Origin: JBEKCD01 sp050015055
GTDB lineage: Archaea > Thermoproteota > Bathyarchaeia > Bathyarchaeales > Bathycorpusculaceae
Length of the DNA: 64,000 nucleotides
Assembly: GCA_050015055.1 (NCBI GenBank)
Contig: JBEKCD010000002.1
Location: 1 to 64,000, forward strand
Direction: 5' to 3'
Made by a program: the position numbers and the translations under genes. A model generated the notes under the pieces. The model ran no database searches. It was not told where the DNA came from and worked only from the letters and a program-made list of their open reading frames with translations. This document shows, piece after piece, positions 42,876 to 52,221 of this stretch (its first letter is position 1; every line of letters starts with the position of its first letter).

Positions 42876-45256
42876 CCGATAGGATAGTCTATTTTGTACA
42901 GAGCGATGAGCGGAACCAAATTGCCATATAGACTACTGGCGTCAGATGGGGAAAGAGTCAACCCCGCAATGTATGCCGGTTCAAAGTACTGCGGCACGGG
43001 GTTTGTCTGGCCAGTATTGGGGTTTACCCCTCCAGTAGCGTTGCCCGCGTCTGGGTCAACCACTCCCTGCGCGCTACAATACAGACTTCTCGCCCAAGTC
43101 ATCAGCTGATAAATCGTCGAGTTATATCCCCGGTTATTCCATAACCAATCGTTCGGCCAATAGGTCGTAACGTTGGTGAATTTCCCGAACGCGGTCTCAT
43201 CAGTCCAATTCCACCCTGGCCATATGGTAGCACCCCCAGCACCCGTTTCGTGCGCACTCTCCGCGGAAATCCTTGCCATCCACGTCCATTTTCCTTCGTC
43301 TCCGTAACCAGCTTCAAGTGCGTAGGTCGTGGAGCTTCCACTTGGCGTTTCCAAGGCCAGAGTGGTGAACACGAGAACGTATTTTGCATTGTAGAGTTTC
43401 AGCATCTTTACTGATTCAGTCTCGTTGGCCATCATGGTGAAACCAACGTTTTCTATCTGCGTTCCGTTTATCGTGGCGTTGTCATTTAGCGTGGTCACAT
43501 TTCCCAGAATTGTTAACCAGAATCCGTAGTCCCACCAAGCATCGACAACGTCAGTCGAGGCGAGGTTATTCTTTGTCCACGTAAGCATGTCCAGCCACTC
43601 TGTCACTGCTGCGTTGGGAACTATCGGAAGGCTGGCTGCTGTAATCGTCAAAGGACTGTAAGCTTGCCTATAAACGTCGGGAATGCCCCCAGACTGCGGC
43701 GAGAAAGCAAACTGCGTCATAAGAATTAGGAATATTAGGAAAACGGCAGTTCCGCTGAATTCTTTTCCCACATGCTCTAAACGGAACTTCTTCGTTGTTA
43801 TCTTTGGCGGTTCTTTCAGCATGGTGATGAATGGTCTTAGTATGCCTACTATTCCTACAGCAGCGATTAGGCCGAAGGCTGGCGCTAGAAGATAAAGCAG
43901 GCGCACCATGGAGCCAGCGAAATACAGTGATGTCAAGCCGAAGAGTAGCAAGAGCAGGTTCTTATTGATTAGATTTCTTGAAATAAAATACAGTCCGACG
44001 ACAAAGAATAATATCAATATGCCCAGATCATAATACATCGAGCCCCAAGCCGTTATATTGTGCTCAGCAACAGACAACGTGAGTGGACTGGCACTTCGCA
44101 ATAAAGGATCCAGAACTGTTATGAACTTGCCCGCTATGTTACCTGCGTATCCCAAGGCGAAGATAGCGGTGAAAGCGCCAATAATCGCTACTAGGGTTGC
44201 GACCACAAGAGCAAATCTCTCCCTTGCCGAAGTCAGAATCTGCAGGACTTCACTCAGACATAGCAAGACGAACACGCCCGCTGCGGGCAGGACCGCATAG
44301 CTTATTGGATATTTTATTCCCAGAAAGGGAGCACTCATCGCTACCAAAAGCCCTAATCCATACGTTATGCTGTAGGCAAACAGTATGCGCCTAGTGTACC
44401 TCCTCAACAGAAGCAAAACGAAAACGAAGAGCACTGCCAAATCTACCAGATAATACGCTGCGCCCCACCCCATTATGAAGTAAGCCAAGCACACTCCGCA
44501 CACCAGCGATAGCTTCAGTGAGGAACCTATTGGTCTCTCTTCCTCGATTGCTTTTGGAAACAACAGGAAGAATAGCAGAAAGGAAAACGTAGCTATTTCA
44601 GTTTCAAACCAGCCCAAATTGCTTCTTGTAATGAAAGATGCGTCTAGAGCCAGAATGAGTGCAGCAAGCATTCCGACGGCTTTTCCTCCATATTCCTTAC
44701 CGATGAAATACATGATCAAAACACACAACGTGCCAAACATCGGAGGGAGAAGTGCACAGAAACTCATAAAATCTATATTGACACCCAGAGCATGAATTAA
44801 GTCATAAAGAAAAGCTCCAGTCATAGGTATCGATGGTAGCGATTCTGAGCCCATGTTGATTCCCTGTGGATACCAGAGTTGGGTATCCAGCCACAGCTTT
44901 GGCCAAAAGGGCGAAAGCAACCCGTTTTGCACCATATAATTGCCTATGCGAAATTCGAAAAATGCGTCAAACTCGGACAGGTTTATGAAGCCTGTTCCCG
45001 TTCCTATTTCCCAACGCAGGGGAAGAATCCGTATGGTGTAAGCGACGAACAGGATGAGTAGCAACGCCGTGAAAGTCAGTACCGAAGTTCGGCTGATCTT
45101 GACTCGCAGTTTTCCCAGATTCTTCAGGCCGCTAATCACGGCTTCTCGGGATATTTCGGGCAGCTTCACTTCAGTTTCCTTCCTCCTACAGCCTAAGTTG
45201 AAGTTTGTTATTTTGCTTGTGGTTACATGATTGTTTGAAGTTAATTTAGATGACAT
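42872..45256 (-). CDS. aglB: Oligosaccharyltransferase AglB (STT3 family)
   Basis: 794 residues with about 13 membrane helices and a C-terminal soluble domain. The catalytic WWDYGFW motif is at about residue 565, and SEFDAFFEF near residue 87 corresponds to the first acidic motif. It transfers lipid-linked glycans to N-x-S/T sites, for example in the pilin at 16455. TATA GTATATAACG at 45271-45280 is very close to ATG 45256, so a start a little further in (GTG of VKLPEIS) is possible. Confidence 0.92.
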   Translation of the reverse strand: MSSKLTSNNHVTTSKITNFNLGCRRKETEVKLPEISREAVISGLKNLGKLRVKISRTSVLTFTALLLILFVAYTIRILPLRWEIGTGTGFINLSEFDAFFEFRIGNYMVQNGLLSPFWPKLWLDTQLWYPQGINMGSESLPSIPMTGAFLYDLIHALGVNIDFMSFCALLPPMFGTLCVLIMYFIGKEYGGKAVGMLAALILALDASFITRSNLGWFETEIATFSFLLFFLLFPKAIEEERPIGSSLKLSLVCGVCLAYFIMGWGAAYYLVDLAVLFVFVLLLLRRYTRRILFAYSITYGLGLLVAMSAPFLGIKYPISYAVLPAAGVFVLLCLSEVLQILTSARERFALVVATLVAIIGAFTAIFALGYAGNIAGKFITVLDPLLRSASPLTLSVAEHNITAWGSMYYDLGILILFFVVGLYFISRNLINKNLLLLLFGLTSLYFAGSMVRLLYLLAPAFGLIAAVGIVGILRPFITMLKEPPKITTKKFRLEHVGKEFSGTAVFLIFLILMTQFAFSPQSGGIPDVYRQAYSPLTITAASLPIVPNAAVTEWLDMLTWTKNNLASTDVVDAWWDYGFWLTILGNVTTLNDNATINGTQIENVGFTMMANETESVKMLKLYNAKYVLVFTTLALETPSGSSTTYALEAGYGDEGKWTWMARISAESAHETGAGGATIWPGWNWTDETAFGKFTNVTTYWPNDWLWNNRGYNSTIYQLMTWARSLYCSAQGVVDPDAGNATGGVNPNTGQTNPVPQYFEPAYIAGLTLSPSDASSLYGNLVPLIALYKIDYPIG

Positions 45257-45312
45257 GCGTCATCGTTATATACCTTTCCAAAAGGAAAATGTCAGCCAGG
45301 GAGACTTTGTTT

Positions 45313-46461
45313 TCAAACAGTCGTGGTCTTTCGTTTGAAGCCATATTCTTCAATGTCGTATAATGGGAACGCCGTTATTCTGCCTGTGGCTGTCTTGTTG
45401 CGTATTTTCACGTTTACGATATTTCCTACTTGGGCGTGAGGCGTCTGGACGTAGCCCATGCCGATTCCGAAGTTTAACAGAGGGGAAAACGTTCCACTTG
45501 TTATTCTGCCTATTCTTTCTCCAGATTCGGCGTGGATTTGGAAGCCCTGTCGAGGTATCCCCCGATTTGTCATTGTTATTCCAACGCGCTTGCGCTTCAC
45601 TCCTTCAGCTTTCTGTTTCAGCAAAACCTCTTTTCCTATGAATCGGTCCTTCTGCAGTTTCACCACAAAACCCAGCGCCGCCTCCAGTGGTGTTGTAGTT
45701 TCATCTATATCGTTTCCGTACAAGCAGAGTCCTGCTTCAAGTCTTAAAGTGTCCCTCGCTCCTAAACCACATGGTTCTATTCCTAGAGTGTTTCCAGCTT
45801 CAAGAATGGCTTTCCACAGTCTCAGGGCGTTGTCTGGTTTTGCGATTGAAGCGTTCCACACGAAGACTTCGAACCCGTCTTCACCCGTATAACCCGTTCT
45901 AGACAGGAATACTTCTACACCAGCCAAATTGGAAGGTTCGCATTTGAATCTTCCAATCTTGCTCAGATCTTCCGTCGCGATTTTCTGCAGTGTTTTTTCG
46001 GCCTTTGGCCCTTGAACTGCAAACATTGCCACGTTGTCAGAGATTTCTTCAATCTTCACGCTGAAACCTTTTGCATTCTTGACTAGCCAATTGTAGTCTT
46101 TTTCGCGGTTGCTCGCGTTGAAAACTACGAGGAATTTCTCGTCTTCCAACCGGTAAACAACAAAGTCGTCAATTATGCCACCGTTCTCGTTACACATAAC
46201 TGAGTATTGTGCAACGTTGGGCTGCAACGTTGAGACATCGTTCGTTATCACATAATTCAGGAATCTCTCAGCATCGATTCCAGTAACCAGCACTCTTCCC
46301 ATATGGCTGATGTCGAAGACGCCGACACTGTTTCGTACGGCCAGATGCTCGGGGGTTATATCCTTATAGTATATTGGCATTTCAAAGCCGGCGAAAACCG
46401 TTAGTTTTGCAGTTTTTCGATGTATTTCGTAGATTTGGGTTCGACGACTCTCTCCGATCAA
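45313..46461 (-). CDS. gcvT: Aminomethyltransferase (glycine cleavage T protein)
   Basis: 382 residues. It opens with FAGFEMPIYY and DISHMGRVLVTG, and has YTGEDGFEVFV, the family glutamate, and the C-terminal barrel GIPRQGFQIHAESGERIGRI. GcvT transfers the aminomethyl carbon from glycine to tetrahydrofolate or tetrahydromethanopterin. The P and H proteins are not in this window. The zinc-ribbon gene follows immediately upstream on the same strand (22 bases). Confidence 0.9.
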   Translation of the reverse strand: MIGESRRTQIYEIHRKTAKLTVFAGFEMPIYYKDITPEHLAVRNSVGVFDISHMGRVLVTGIDAERFLNYVITNDVSTLQPNVAQYSVMCNENGGIIDDFVVYRLEDEKFLVVFNASNREKDYNWLVKNAKGFSVKIEEISDNVAMFAVQGPKAEKTLQKIATEDLSKIGRFKCEPSNLAGVEVFLSRTGYTGEDGFEVFVWNASIAKPDNALRLWKAILEAGNTLGIEPCGLGARDTLRLEAGLCLYGNDIDETTTPLEAALGFVVKLQKDRFIGKEVLLKQKAEGVKRKRVGITMTNRGIPRQGFQIHAESGERIGRITSGTFSPLLNFGIGMGYVQTPHAQVGNIVNVKIRNKTATGRITAFPLYDIEEYGFKRKTTTV

Positions 46462-46482
46462 GCCTGTTTCCTCAGAAACCGA

Positions 46483-46647
46483 TCATTTCGAAGGTTTCAC
46501 ATTTACGTCTATGGGTACGAACGAGAGTTTCTTGCCACAACTGGGGCATTTGCCTTCATGTTCATGCAAAATTTCATCCGGAGGCTTCAGATCAGGTCCT
46601 TCATACAACACGTGGCCACAGCTTTGACAGGTTACACGTTGAGGCAT
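46483..46647 (-). CDS. 54-residue zinc-ribbon protein next to gcvT
   Basis: The product MPQRVTCQSCGHVLYEGPDL runs through DEILHEHEGKCPSCGKKLSF, one zinc ribbon of two CxxC pairs with a helical insert. It sits 21 bases upstream of gcvT and is likely co-transcribed with it. Function unknown; small ribbons of this type are frequent in TACK archaea. Confidence 0.7.
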   Translation of the reverse strand: MPQRVTCQSCGHVLYEGPDLKPPDEILHEHEGKCPSCGKKLSFVPIDVNVKPSK

Positions 46648-47033
46648 AAACACTGCACTCCGCTTGTTAACGAAAGAACTAGACGTACACGGCGTATTTA
46701 TCGCTTGCTAGAGCAACTGCTGCACAATTTCCGAAGTGCGAGCCAGACTACCTTTTGCGCCAACTCTTCCTTCCTCTAATGGAAAGAACGTGAAGAACTG
46801 AGTTATCCGTCTTGCCTGCATTTCATTTGGGCCTTTTTGTGAGACCGAGGACAATCCCGATTGGCAATTCACGAGCGCGCGCTGTTGTGTGGTTTAGAAC
46901 CCACTGAAGAACTGAGCCCTCGGGGCTCTCTTCTGGAGAATTCTTTGATGATTCTCGCGTTCGTTACCATGGACAAATCGTTGGTAGCGTGCTCTACGCT
47001 GCTTACGAACGCCCCGACAACTGCGCCGCCTCC

Positions 47034-47115
47034 ATATGTGCTCAGCGGACAGCCTCTTACATGTGTCCAGCAGTGTCAGAGATGGTACTGCAGAAAAGAA
47101 CAGAAATACGTGTAG
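47034..47115 (+). pseudogene. Decayed C-terminal zinc ribbon
   Basis: The frame ends YVLSGQPLTCVQQCQRWYCR then KEQKYV and a stop. Archaeal proteins often end in CxxCGxPL-x-YIQQYQRWYCxxCxKYV; here the first CxxC pair has become VLSG and the last CxxC has lost its second cysteine. The match to that motif is clear while the metal ligands are lost, so it is a relic. The upstream frame back to 46861 may be further remains of the same gene. Confidence 0.55.
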
Positions 47116-47184
47116 AAATACAGCTGATCGCAAGAAAACGTGCGGTTCGGGAGAAACACTTTATCTTTCAGGTTGACCCCCCGG

Positions 47185-47322
47185 TCTTTGTTGGTAACAA
47201 CCGTGGTAATGTTGCGTGGTAACAAATCATGGAGAAATTCCGTCAAATCTCGTTCGTTTGGGGTCATTCCATGTGTTTGTCGGTAACAATCGTGGTAATG
47301 TTGTGTAGTAACAAATCATGAA
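47185..47322 (-). repeat. TTACC iteron-like array, inverted (two cores)
   Basis: Reading the + strand, GGTAA at 47193, 47205 and 47218, then GGTAA at 47282 and 47294 and AGTAA at 47307: 12 then 13 spacing in each core and an 89-base period. Same family as 34985-35126, opposite orientation. It ends 200 bases before the topoisomerase start. Confidence 0.85.
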
Positions 47323-47521
47323 GCGCGCTCGTTCTTTCACAAGAACGCTGATTTAGCTGTGGCTTTTCAAGGTTTTCTATTGCAACTCGCCAGTGTCAGG
47401 CGCGACTCAGAGGCATAAACGCTGAAGAGCATTCAAGAGAGGAAAAGTTCAATATTCTGATGAGGGACAGCATAGTTCAAAGAGGCAGGATTCAACAAGT
47501 TCAGCGCGGTTCGTGTTAACC

Positions 47522-49633
47522 ATGGGAAAATACACTTTAATCATCACAGAAAAGCCGGATGCTGCACAAAGAATAGCTTCGGCGCTTGACGTAGGCCAGA
47601 AAGCAAGGAGAATGGAAGACAACGGCGTGCCCTATTACGTGGCCGTGCGCGATAAGGAGATTGTAATTGTTCCTGCGCTTGGGCACTTGTACACGGTTTC
47701 TGCGGAAGCGAAAGGAAGAAGCTCTTACCCTGTTTTCAATTTCAAGTGGGTGCCTCGATTTCAGGCTGAGAAGGGGGCAGAACACATCCGCAGGTGGCTT
47801 CAAGTCATCTCGAAACTATCCAAAGACGCAGACTCGTTTATTGACGCGTGTGACTACGACATGGAAGGAAGCGTCATCGGATACTGCATCCTGAAATACG
47901 CTTGCAACGACAAAGAAAAAGTGTCAAGGCGCATGAAATACTCCACCTTGACCAAAGAAGAGCTGGAAAAATCTTATGCCGAGTCCCTACCACATTTGGA
48001 CTTTGCGCTCATAGAAGCTGGCAGAACGAGGCATGAAGTTGACTGGCTTTACGGCATCAATCTATCGAGAGCTCTGACATTTGCTGCAAAGAACTGGAGC
48101 GGAAAATACAATACGTTAAGCACGGGTCGAGTTCAGGGGCCGCTCCTGACATTTCTGGTTTCGAGAGAAAAATCCATAAGAAGCTTCGTGCCCACGCCGT
48201 ACTGGCAAATCAAAGCCCAAGTGGAAATAGACGGACAAACCTGCGTGGCCGAATTCGCGAAGAGAATAATGCAGACTAAGACGGAAGCGGATGCTATTTC
48301 GAACGCCTGCAAAGGAAGCGGACAGATTGAAAAGGTGGAAGTCCTACAATTTTGCCAGTCTGCACCCGTCCCTTTTGATTTAGGCGCCCTACAAGTTGAA
48401 GCTTACAGTTTGTTTCGGTACGACCCCAAAAAAACGTTGGACACGACTCAACGTTTGTATCTGGACGCGTTAATCTCGTACCCGCGAACCAGCAGCCAAA
48501 AGCTTCCTCCCGCGATAAACTATCAATCGATTCTCAAGAACTTGTGCAGCGTCCGAGAATACAGGAGACTTGCAACGGATCTCTTGGGCAAACAAGTGTT
48601 GAAACCCCATGAGGGGGACAGAGAGGACCCAGCTCATCCAGCCATTTACCCGACCGGAAATCTGCCTGAACGCATTCTGAACAAATCTGAAAGAAACATT
48701 TGGGATCTCGTTGTTCGAAGGTTCCTGGCGGTTTTCGGCGAGCCCGCGATAAGACAGAGCGTCAAGGCAAACATCAAGGTCGACGGGTATCATTTCTGTG
48801 TCAAGGGAAAACGAACGTTAGAGAAAGGGTGGCATCGGTTCTACGAGCCATATGTCAGGTCAGAGGAAACTTTGTTGCCTTTAGTAAAGGAGGGACAACA
48901 GGTCGACTTTAAGAAGGTCATCGTGGAAAGCAGATTCACTGAGCCGCCGCCACGGTATAATCCGAGCAGCTTGCTTCAGAAAATGGAAGAGGTGGGAATT
49001 GGAACAAAGGCGACTAGGGCGGATACGATACAGACGCTTTATGACAGGAAATATGTTCGAAACGAGAGAATAACGGTGACTGACTTGGGCTTTGAGGTTC
49101 TCGAAATCCTGAAGGGTCACTGTAAAAAAGTCGTTTCTGTTGAAATGACGAAGGAACTTGAGGCCAGAATCAATGGGATATTCCAGAACGCCGAAAAGAG
49201 GGAAGACGTTTTGGTTGGCGTGGTTGAAATTCTTGGACCAGTGCTGGAAGAGCTCAAGCAAAAAGAGGGAGAAATCGGTGAGCGTCTGAGTAATGCAGTG
49301 GAAAGGACGAGGTTGGAAGAAAGCATAATCGGCGCATGTCCAATCTGCAAGACCGGAAAGCTTTTGACGATATACTCGAAGAAAACTGGAAAACGTTTTG
49401 TCGGCTGTACCAACTACTTTAAAGGATTGTGCAGGGCCTCATTTGCTCTCCCTCAAAAGGGCACAATCAAACGGCACGGCAGAAACTGCGCTGGATGCGG
49501 GTGGCCCACCGTTCAGGTTCGAACCGGAGGAAGAAGAATATGGATATTATGTTTCAATCCTGATTGTGCGTTGAAAGAAGGAAAGAGGAAGAGAAGAATT
49601 GCAATGTCCGATATGCGGCAGAAAAGTCGATGA
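47522..49633 (+). CDS. topA: DNA topoisomerase I (type IA)
   Basis: 703 residues from ATG 47522 (GTG 47513 is also in frame). The TOPRIM domain has the TEKPD start and DACDYDMEGS acidic triad; the catalytic tyrosine is in LISYPRTSSQ (about residue 320). Two C-terminal zinc fingers follow (CPICKTG ... CTNYFKGLC; CAGCGWP ... CFNPDC). It relaxes negative supercoils through a 5'-phosphotyrosine link. It overlaps the next small gene by 35 bases. Confidence 0.92.
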   Translation: MGKYTLIITEKPDAAQRIASALDVGQKARRMEDNGVPYYVAVRDKEIVIVPALGHLYTVSAEAKGRSSYPVFNFKWVPRFQAEKGAEHIRRWLQVISKLSKDADSFIDACDYDMEGSVIGYCILKYACNDKEKVSRRMKYSTLTKEELEKSYAESLPHLDFALIEAGRTRHEVDWLYGINLSRALTFAAKNWSGKYNTLSTGRVQGPLLTFLVSREKSIRSFVPTPYWQIKAQVEIDGQTCVAEFAKRIMQTKTEADAISNACKGSGQIEKVEVLQFCQSAPVPFDLGALQVEAYSLFRYDPKKTLDTTQRLYLDALISYPRTSSQKLPPAINYQSILKNLCSVREYRRLATDLLGKQVLKPHEGDREDPAHPAIYPTGNLPERILNKSERNIWDLVVRRFLAVFGEPAIRQSVKANIKVDGYHFCVKGKRTLEKGWHRFYEPYVRSEETLLPLVKEGQQVDFKKVIVESRFTEPPPRYNPSSLLQKMEEVGIGTKATRADTIQTLYDRKYVRNERITVTDLGFEVLEILKGHCKKVVSVEMTKELEARINGIFQNAEKREDVLVGVVEILGPVLEELKQKEGEIGERLSNAVERTRLEESIIGACPICKTGKLLTIYSKKTGKRFVGCTNYFKGLCRASFALPQKGTIKRHGRNCAGCGWPTVQVRTGGRRIWILCFNPDCALKEGKRKRRIAMSDMRQKSR

Positions 49634-49832
49634 GCAGGGCTATTGCAAGTTGCATGCAAAAGTCTATAAAATCATCATCAAGAAGTATGATCGCTGGAGG
49701 AAAGCTATGGAGGTCTCTTGGAAAGAGTATTTAAGCGAGATTGCTAAGAATCCATTAGCAGGCGAATGGGTAAGAGAAGTGGCCCAGCACTTGATAGAAA
49801 AGGAGGACCAGAAGAATGTCAAGAACGGTTAA
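49599..49832 (+). CDS. Small zinc-knuckle protein downstream of topA
   Basis: 77 residues from TTG 49599: QCPICGRKVDEQGYCKLHAK with C-x2-C and C-x2-H forming one metal site, then a helical region (YDRWRKAMEVSWKEYLSEI and EWVREVAQHLIEKE). The start lies within the topA end and its own end overlaps the next start by 17 bases, so the three are co-translated. No function is known to me. Confidence 0.65.
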   Translation: MQCPICGRKVDEQGYCKLHAKVYKIIIKKYDRWRKAMEVSWKEYLSEIAKNPLAGEWVREVAQHLIEKEDQKNVKNG

Positions 49833-50241
49833 GCGGCGGGTCTCGTCACTGTCATTTTCAGTGAACAGGCTTTATCGGACAATCACAAACGCTAAGCCGT
49901 CGAATCTCCTCATCCCGACATTGGCGATTGCTTTTGCGGTGTTTCTCTTCGCAGGCGGAGTGTACGATTTGATACAGAGGCCACTGGCAGCGGTTTACTA
50001 CAATAATAGATTCCTCTTTCTCAATCCATACCTCTCCGAACAGTTCGTGAGCGACAGCATAGTTGCCGCAACCATTTACTCTCTTGGTGTGATCGGACTG
50101 ATAGTGGTGTATCAGAGCACAAGGTACGTCTACAAGCCGAGACAGGCGTACATGATGCTCATAATAGGATTGGCCCTAGCGTTAATGGCTTACATATTCT
50201 TGGAACTCACGATACACATAAAGCTCAGCGGCGGGGCCTGA
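49816..50241 (+). CDS. Membrane protein, possibly related to Ost3/Ost6 C-terminal helices
   Basis: 141 residues with three membrane helices (about 33-52, 79-97 and 110-131). Between them are LFLNPYLSEQFVSDSIVAAT and YQSTRYVYKPRQAYM. The helix layout recalls the membrane part of oligosaccharyltransferase subunits Ost3/6, which would fit with AglB, but no thioredoxin domain is present and the link is weak. Confidence 0.5.
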   Translation: MSRTVKRRVSSLSFSVNRLYRTITNAKPSNLLIPTLAIAFAVFLFAGGVYDLIQRPLAAVYYNNRFLFLNPYLSEQFVSDSIVAATIYSLGVIGLIVVYQSTRYVYKPRQAYMMLIIGLALALMAYIFLELTIHIKLSGGA

Positions 50242-50248
50242 CAATCGT

Positions 50249-50749
50249 TCACCACGGATTACTTTTCAACCCCAACTTGTAGGCTGCAAAGTTTGTCAGC
50301 AGATGTATAGGTGGTGTTATGAGCAGAACCGTCAAAGCTAGTTCCCAAGTGAGCATGGAAGGAGAAAGCAGAAGCGAAAAAATAAGCGCGCCGACCACGA
50401 AGTCAACTTGATCTACGATCGGCAAGAGATTTCCAGGGGCAATTCCGAGTCTCCTCTTCAGAAAAGCCCCCGCCAGGTCACCGAACAGGGCCCCCAACGA
50501 CAACAGCAAACCAAACATTAACGGGTAGTTAAAAACCGGGCTTTCCAAAAGGCCTACGCTCGTGCCGACGACCAAGCCGACAAAAAAACCTCGAAAAGTC
50601 TTGTTTCTCCCAAAGATTGCTTTTCCATCAATGAATTTTCTCCCTAGATCTATCGGCAAACCTCCTCCTGCGATGACCGGCGTTGCATTTGCACAGTACG
50701 CTGGAAGTATGAAGATTATCGCGTTGACAATCAGATTAGTTATCAGCAT
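50249..50749 (-). CDS. carS: CDP-archaeol synthase
   Basis: 166 residues from ATG 50749 (the frame is open to 50800, but MLITNLIVNAIIFILPAYCAN is the normal beginning). Five membrane helices, with PAYCANATPVIAGGG, GKAIFGRNKTFRGF and GDLAGAFLKRR, the family signature. CarS activates unsaturated archaetidic acid with CTP for ether phospholipid synthesis. It starts 13 bases after radB. Confidence 0.9.
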   Translation of the reverse strand: MLITNLIVNAIIFILPAYCANATPVIAGGGLPIDLGRKFIDGKAIFGRNKTFRGFFVGLVVGTSVGLLESPVFNYPLMFGLLLSLGALFGDLAGAFLKRRLGIAPGNLLPIVDQVDFVVGALIFSLLLSPSMLTWELALTVLLITPPIHLLTNFAAYKLGLKSNPW

Positions 50750-50762
50750 TTCTGCAGCTCCA

Positions 50763-51467
50763 TCAGTGATTCGAATATTCGTGCATCCCGGAATCTTCAA
50801 TCCTCAGGTGGTGAGTCTTCGGCTGGAGTTTTCGCGGATTCTTTTCTAAGGTCATTTTCACGATCTGAGGGTTTTCGGTGGGTCTTAACGCGATTATTGC
50901 GTTGGCCCAGAACTTCAGAACTCTTGTAGCAACAGGCTCCACGCTCCCAGAAACTTCGTCTAGAACACTGTGGACTTGACTTGTTATGAGAACTGCGATC
51001 TTGTTGGTCTTGGCTGTCTGAGCCAACACTGCTAGTTGCCTGTTCAATTCCCGGTTTAATTCAAACGTTTTTGATGGGGACTCTGAGACTCTTAGGCGGT
51101 ACAGTGATGTGAACGTGTCGATGATTGTAAGTGCAAAGTTGCTTGTGACGTACTCGGTCAACTGATCTATAATTACTGCTTGTTCGCGAAAGTCATGGGG
51201 CCTCGCTAAGACAATCAGTTCAGCTATTTCTGCGAACTGTTTCGCCGTTATCTGGCTGAGTCGCTGAACTGAGAACATGTCGTCGCAATCGACAAATAAC
51301 GTTTTGCGACCTTGTTTCGCACAATTCACGGCGCACTGCATTGCAAAAGTAGTTTTTCCAGTTTCAGCCTCGCCGTAGATGAGACTGATACTCTCAGCTG
51401 GAAGACCTCCGCCCAAGTATTCATCGATTGTTTTGTTGCCTGTTGGAATGTTTCGCTGCACTTTCAT
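50763..51467 (-). CDS. radB: DNA repair and recombination protein RadB
   Basis: 234 residues from ATG 51467 (an in-frame extension to 51530 is not family-like). RecA-type core: IPTGNKTIDEYLGGGLP, Walker A GEAETGKTT, Walker B LTIIDTFTSLYR and a C-terminal RLRIEDSGM. It lacks the N-terminal helix-hairpin-helix of RadA, as usual for RadB, a recombination mediator. It diverges from the gene at 51544 across a 76-base promoter. Confidence 0.88.
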   Translation of the reverse strand: MKVQRNIPTGNKTIDEYLGGGLPAESISLIYGEAETGKTTFAMQCAVNCAKQGRKTLFVDCDDMFSVQRLSQITAKQFAEIAELIVLARPHDFREQAVIIDQLTEYVTSNFALTIIDTFTSLYRLRVSESPSKTFELNRELNRQLAVLAQTAKTNKIAVLITSQVHSVLDEVSGSVEPVATRVLKFWANAIIALRPTENPQIVKMTLEKNPRKLQPKTHHLRIEDSGMHEYSNH

Positions 51468-51543
51468 ACACGTCAACAGATATAAACATCGAAAGCAATA
51501 ATTTGCTTTGCGTTCGAATGCCCCGCACAAACAGGATTGTGAT

Positions 51544-52221
51544 ATGAAGGCGAAAATAGCTGTCTTAACCGTCTGTGGGAGAGGTTATTATTTGGTTGTC
51601 AACGAGTTAAAGAGGAGGAATGTGCCTTTTCTGAGCTTGACTCCATATGAATCGGTTCCGATAGAAATTGAAGTTGTCATCACGACGGAGAAAGAGAAAC
51701 CCTTGGTAAAGCATCAAAGAATACTCGCCTTCCAGGAGGGAACGCGACCGGAAACGTTGATAAATGAGGCGTTAAAAATCATTCAGGGAAAGGAGTTCTT
51801 TGAGAAAATCACAATAGGCGTGGATCCCGGTGAAGTCTTCGGGTTGGCAGTTCTGGCTGATGGAAAAGTCGTGGAAACAGGAAACTGTTTCAGCCTCGAA
51901 GAAACATTAAACAAGATAGCGGATATCGTAAGGGACTTCGAAGGCACCGCAGTCGAGTCTATCTCCGTGAAGATAGGCGACGGAGTTCCGCAGTGCACCG
52001 GAAACTTGCTGCGTATCCTAGACGAAACCTTGCCTGCGAGCGTTTCGCTGGAAAGCGTCAATGAGACTGGAACAAATAGCGGCCTGAACGAAGCGAAACA
52101 TAGAAGAGGCTTGAGGGATATTGTTTCAGCCATACAGATAGCTGGAAGAATCGGGTACAGATTTCAGAGGAGAAGAACAGATGAATCGAACAGTCAAAAA
52201 GGGAACAACTCTGCTGGTTGA
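51544..52221 (+). CDS. RNase H-fold protein of unknown function
   Basis: 225 residues from ATG 51544. The centre contains IGVDPGEVFGLAVLADGKVV, the first strand and turn of an RNase H-like (RuvC/YqgF) core with its leading Asp. Further acidic positions may be in VESISVKIGDG. It could be a nuclease or resolvase-like protein; the pairing with radB across a shared promoter is suggestive. It overlaps the next gene by 41 bases. Confidence 0.6.
   Translation: MKAKIAVLTVCGRGYYLVVNELKRRNVPFLSLTPYESVPIEIEVVITTEKEKPLVKHQRILAFQEGTRPETLINEALKIIQGKEFFEKITIGVDPGEVFGLAVLADGKVVETGNCFSLEETLNKIADIVRDFEGTAVESISVKIGDGVPQCTGNLLRILDETLPASVSLESVNETGTNSGLNEAKHRRGLRDIVSAIQIAGRIGYRFQRRRTDESNSQKGNNSAG

Larger units (their letters stand above)
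46648..47521. other. Long noncoding stretch with gene relic and TTACC array
   Basis: About 870 bases without an intact gene. It holds a GCGCGCGC tract (46874-46882), a decayed zinc-ribbon relic ending at 47115, and the inverted TTACC array at 47190-47320, then a plain stretch up to the topoisomerase start. Confidence 0.6.
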
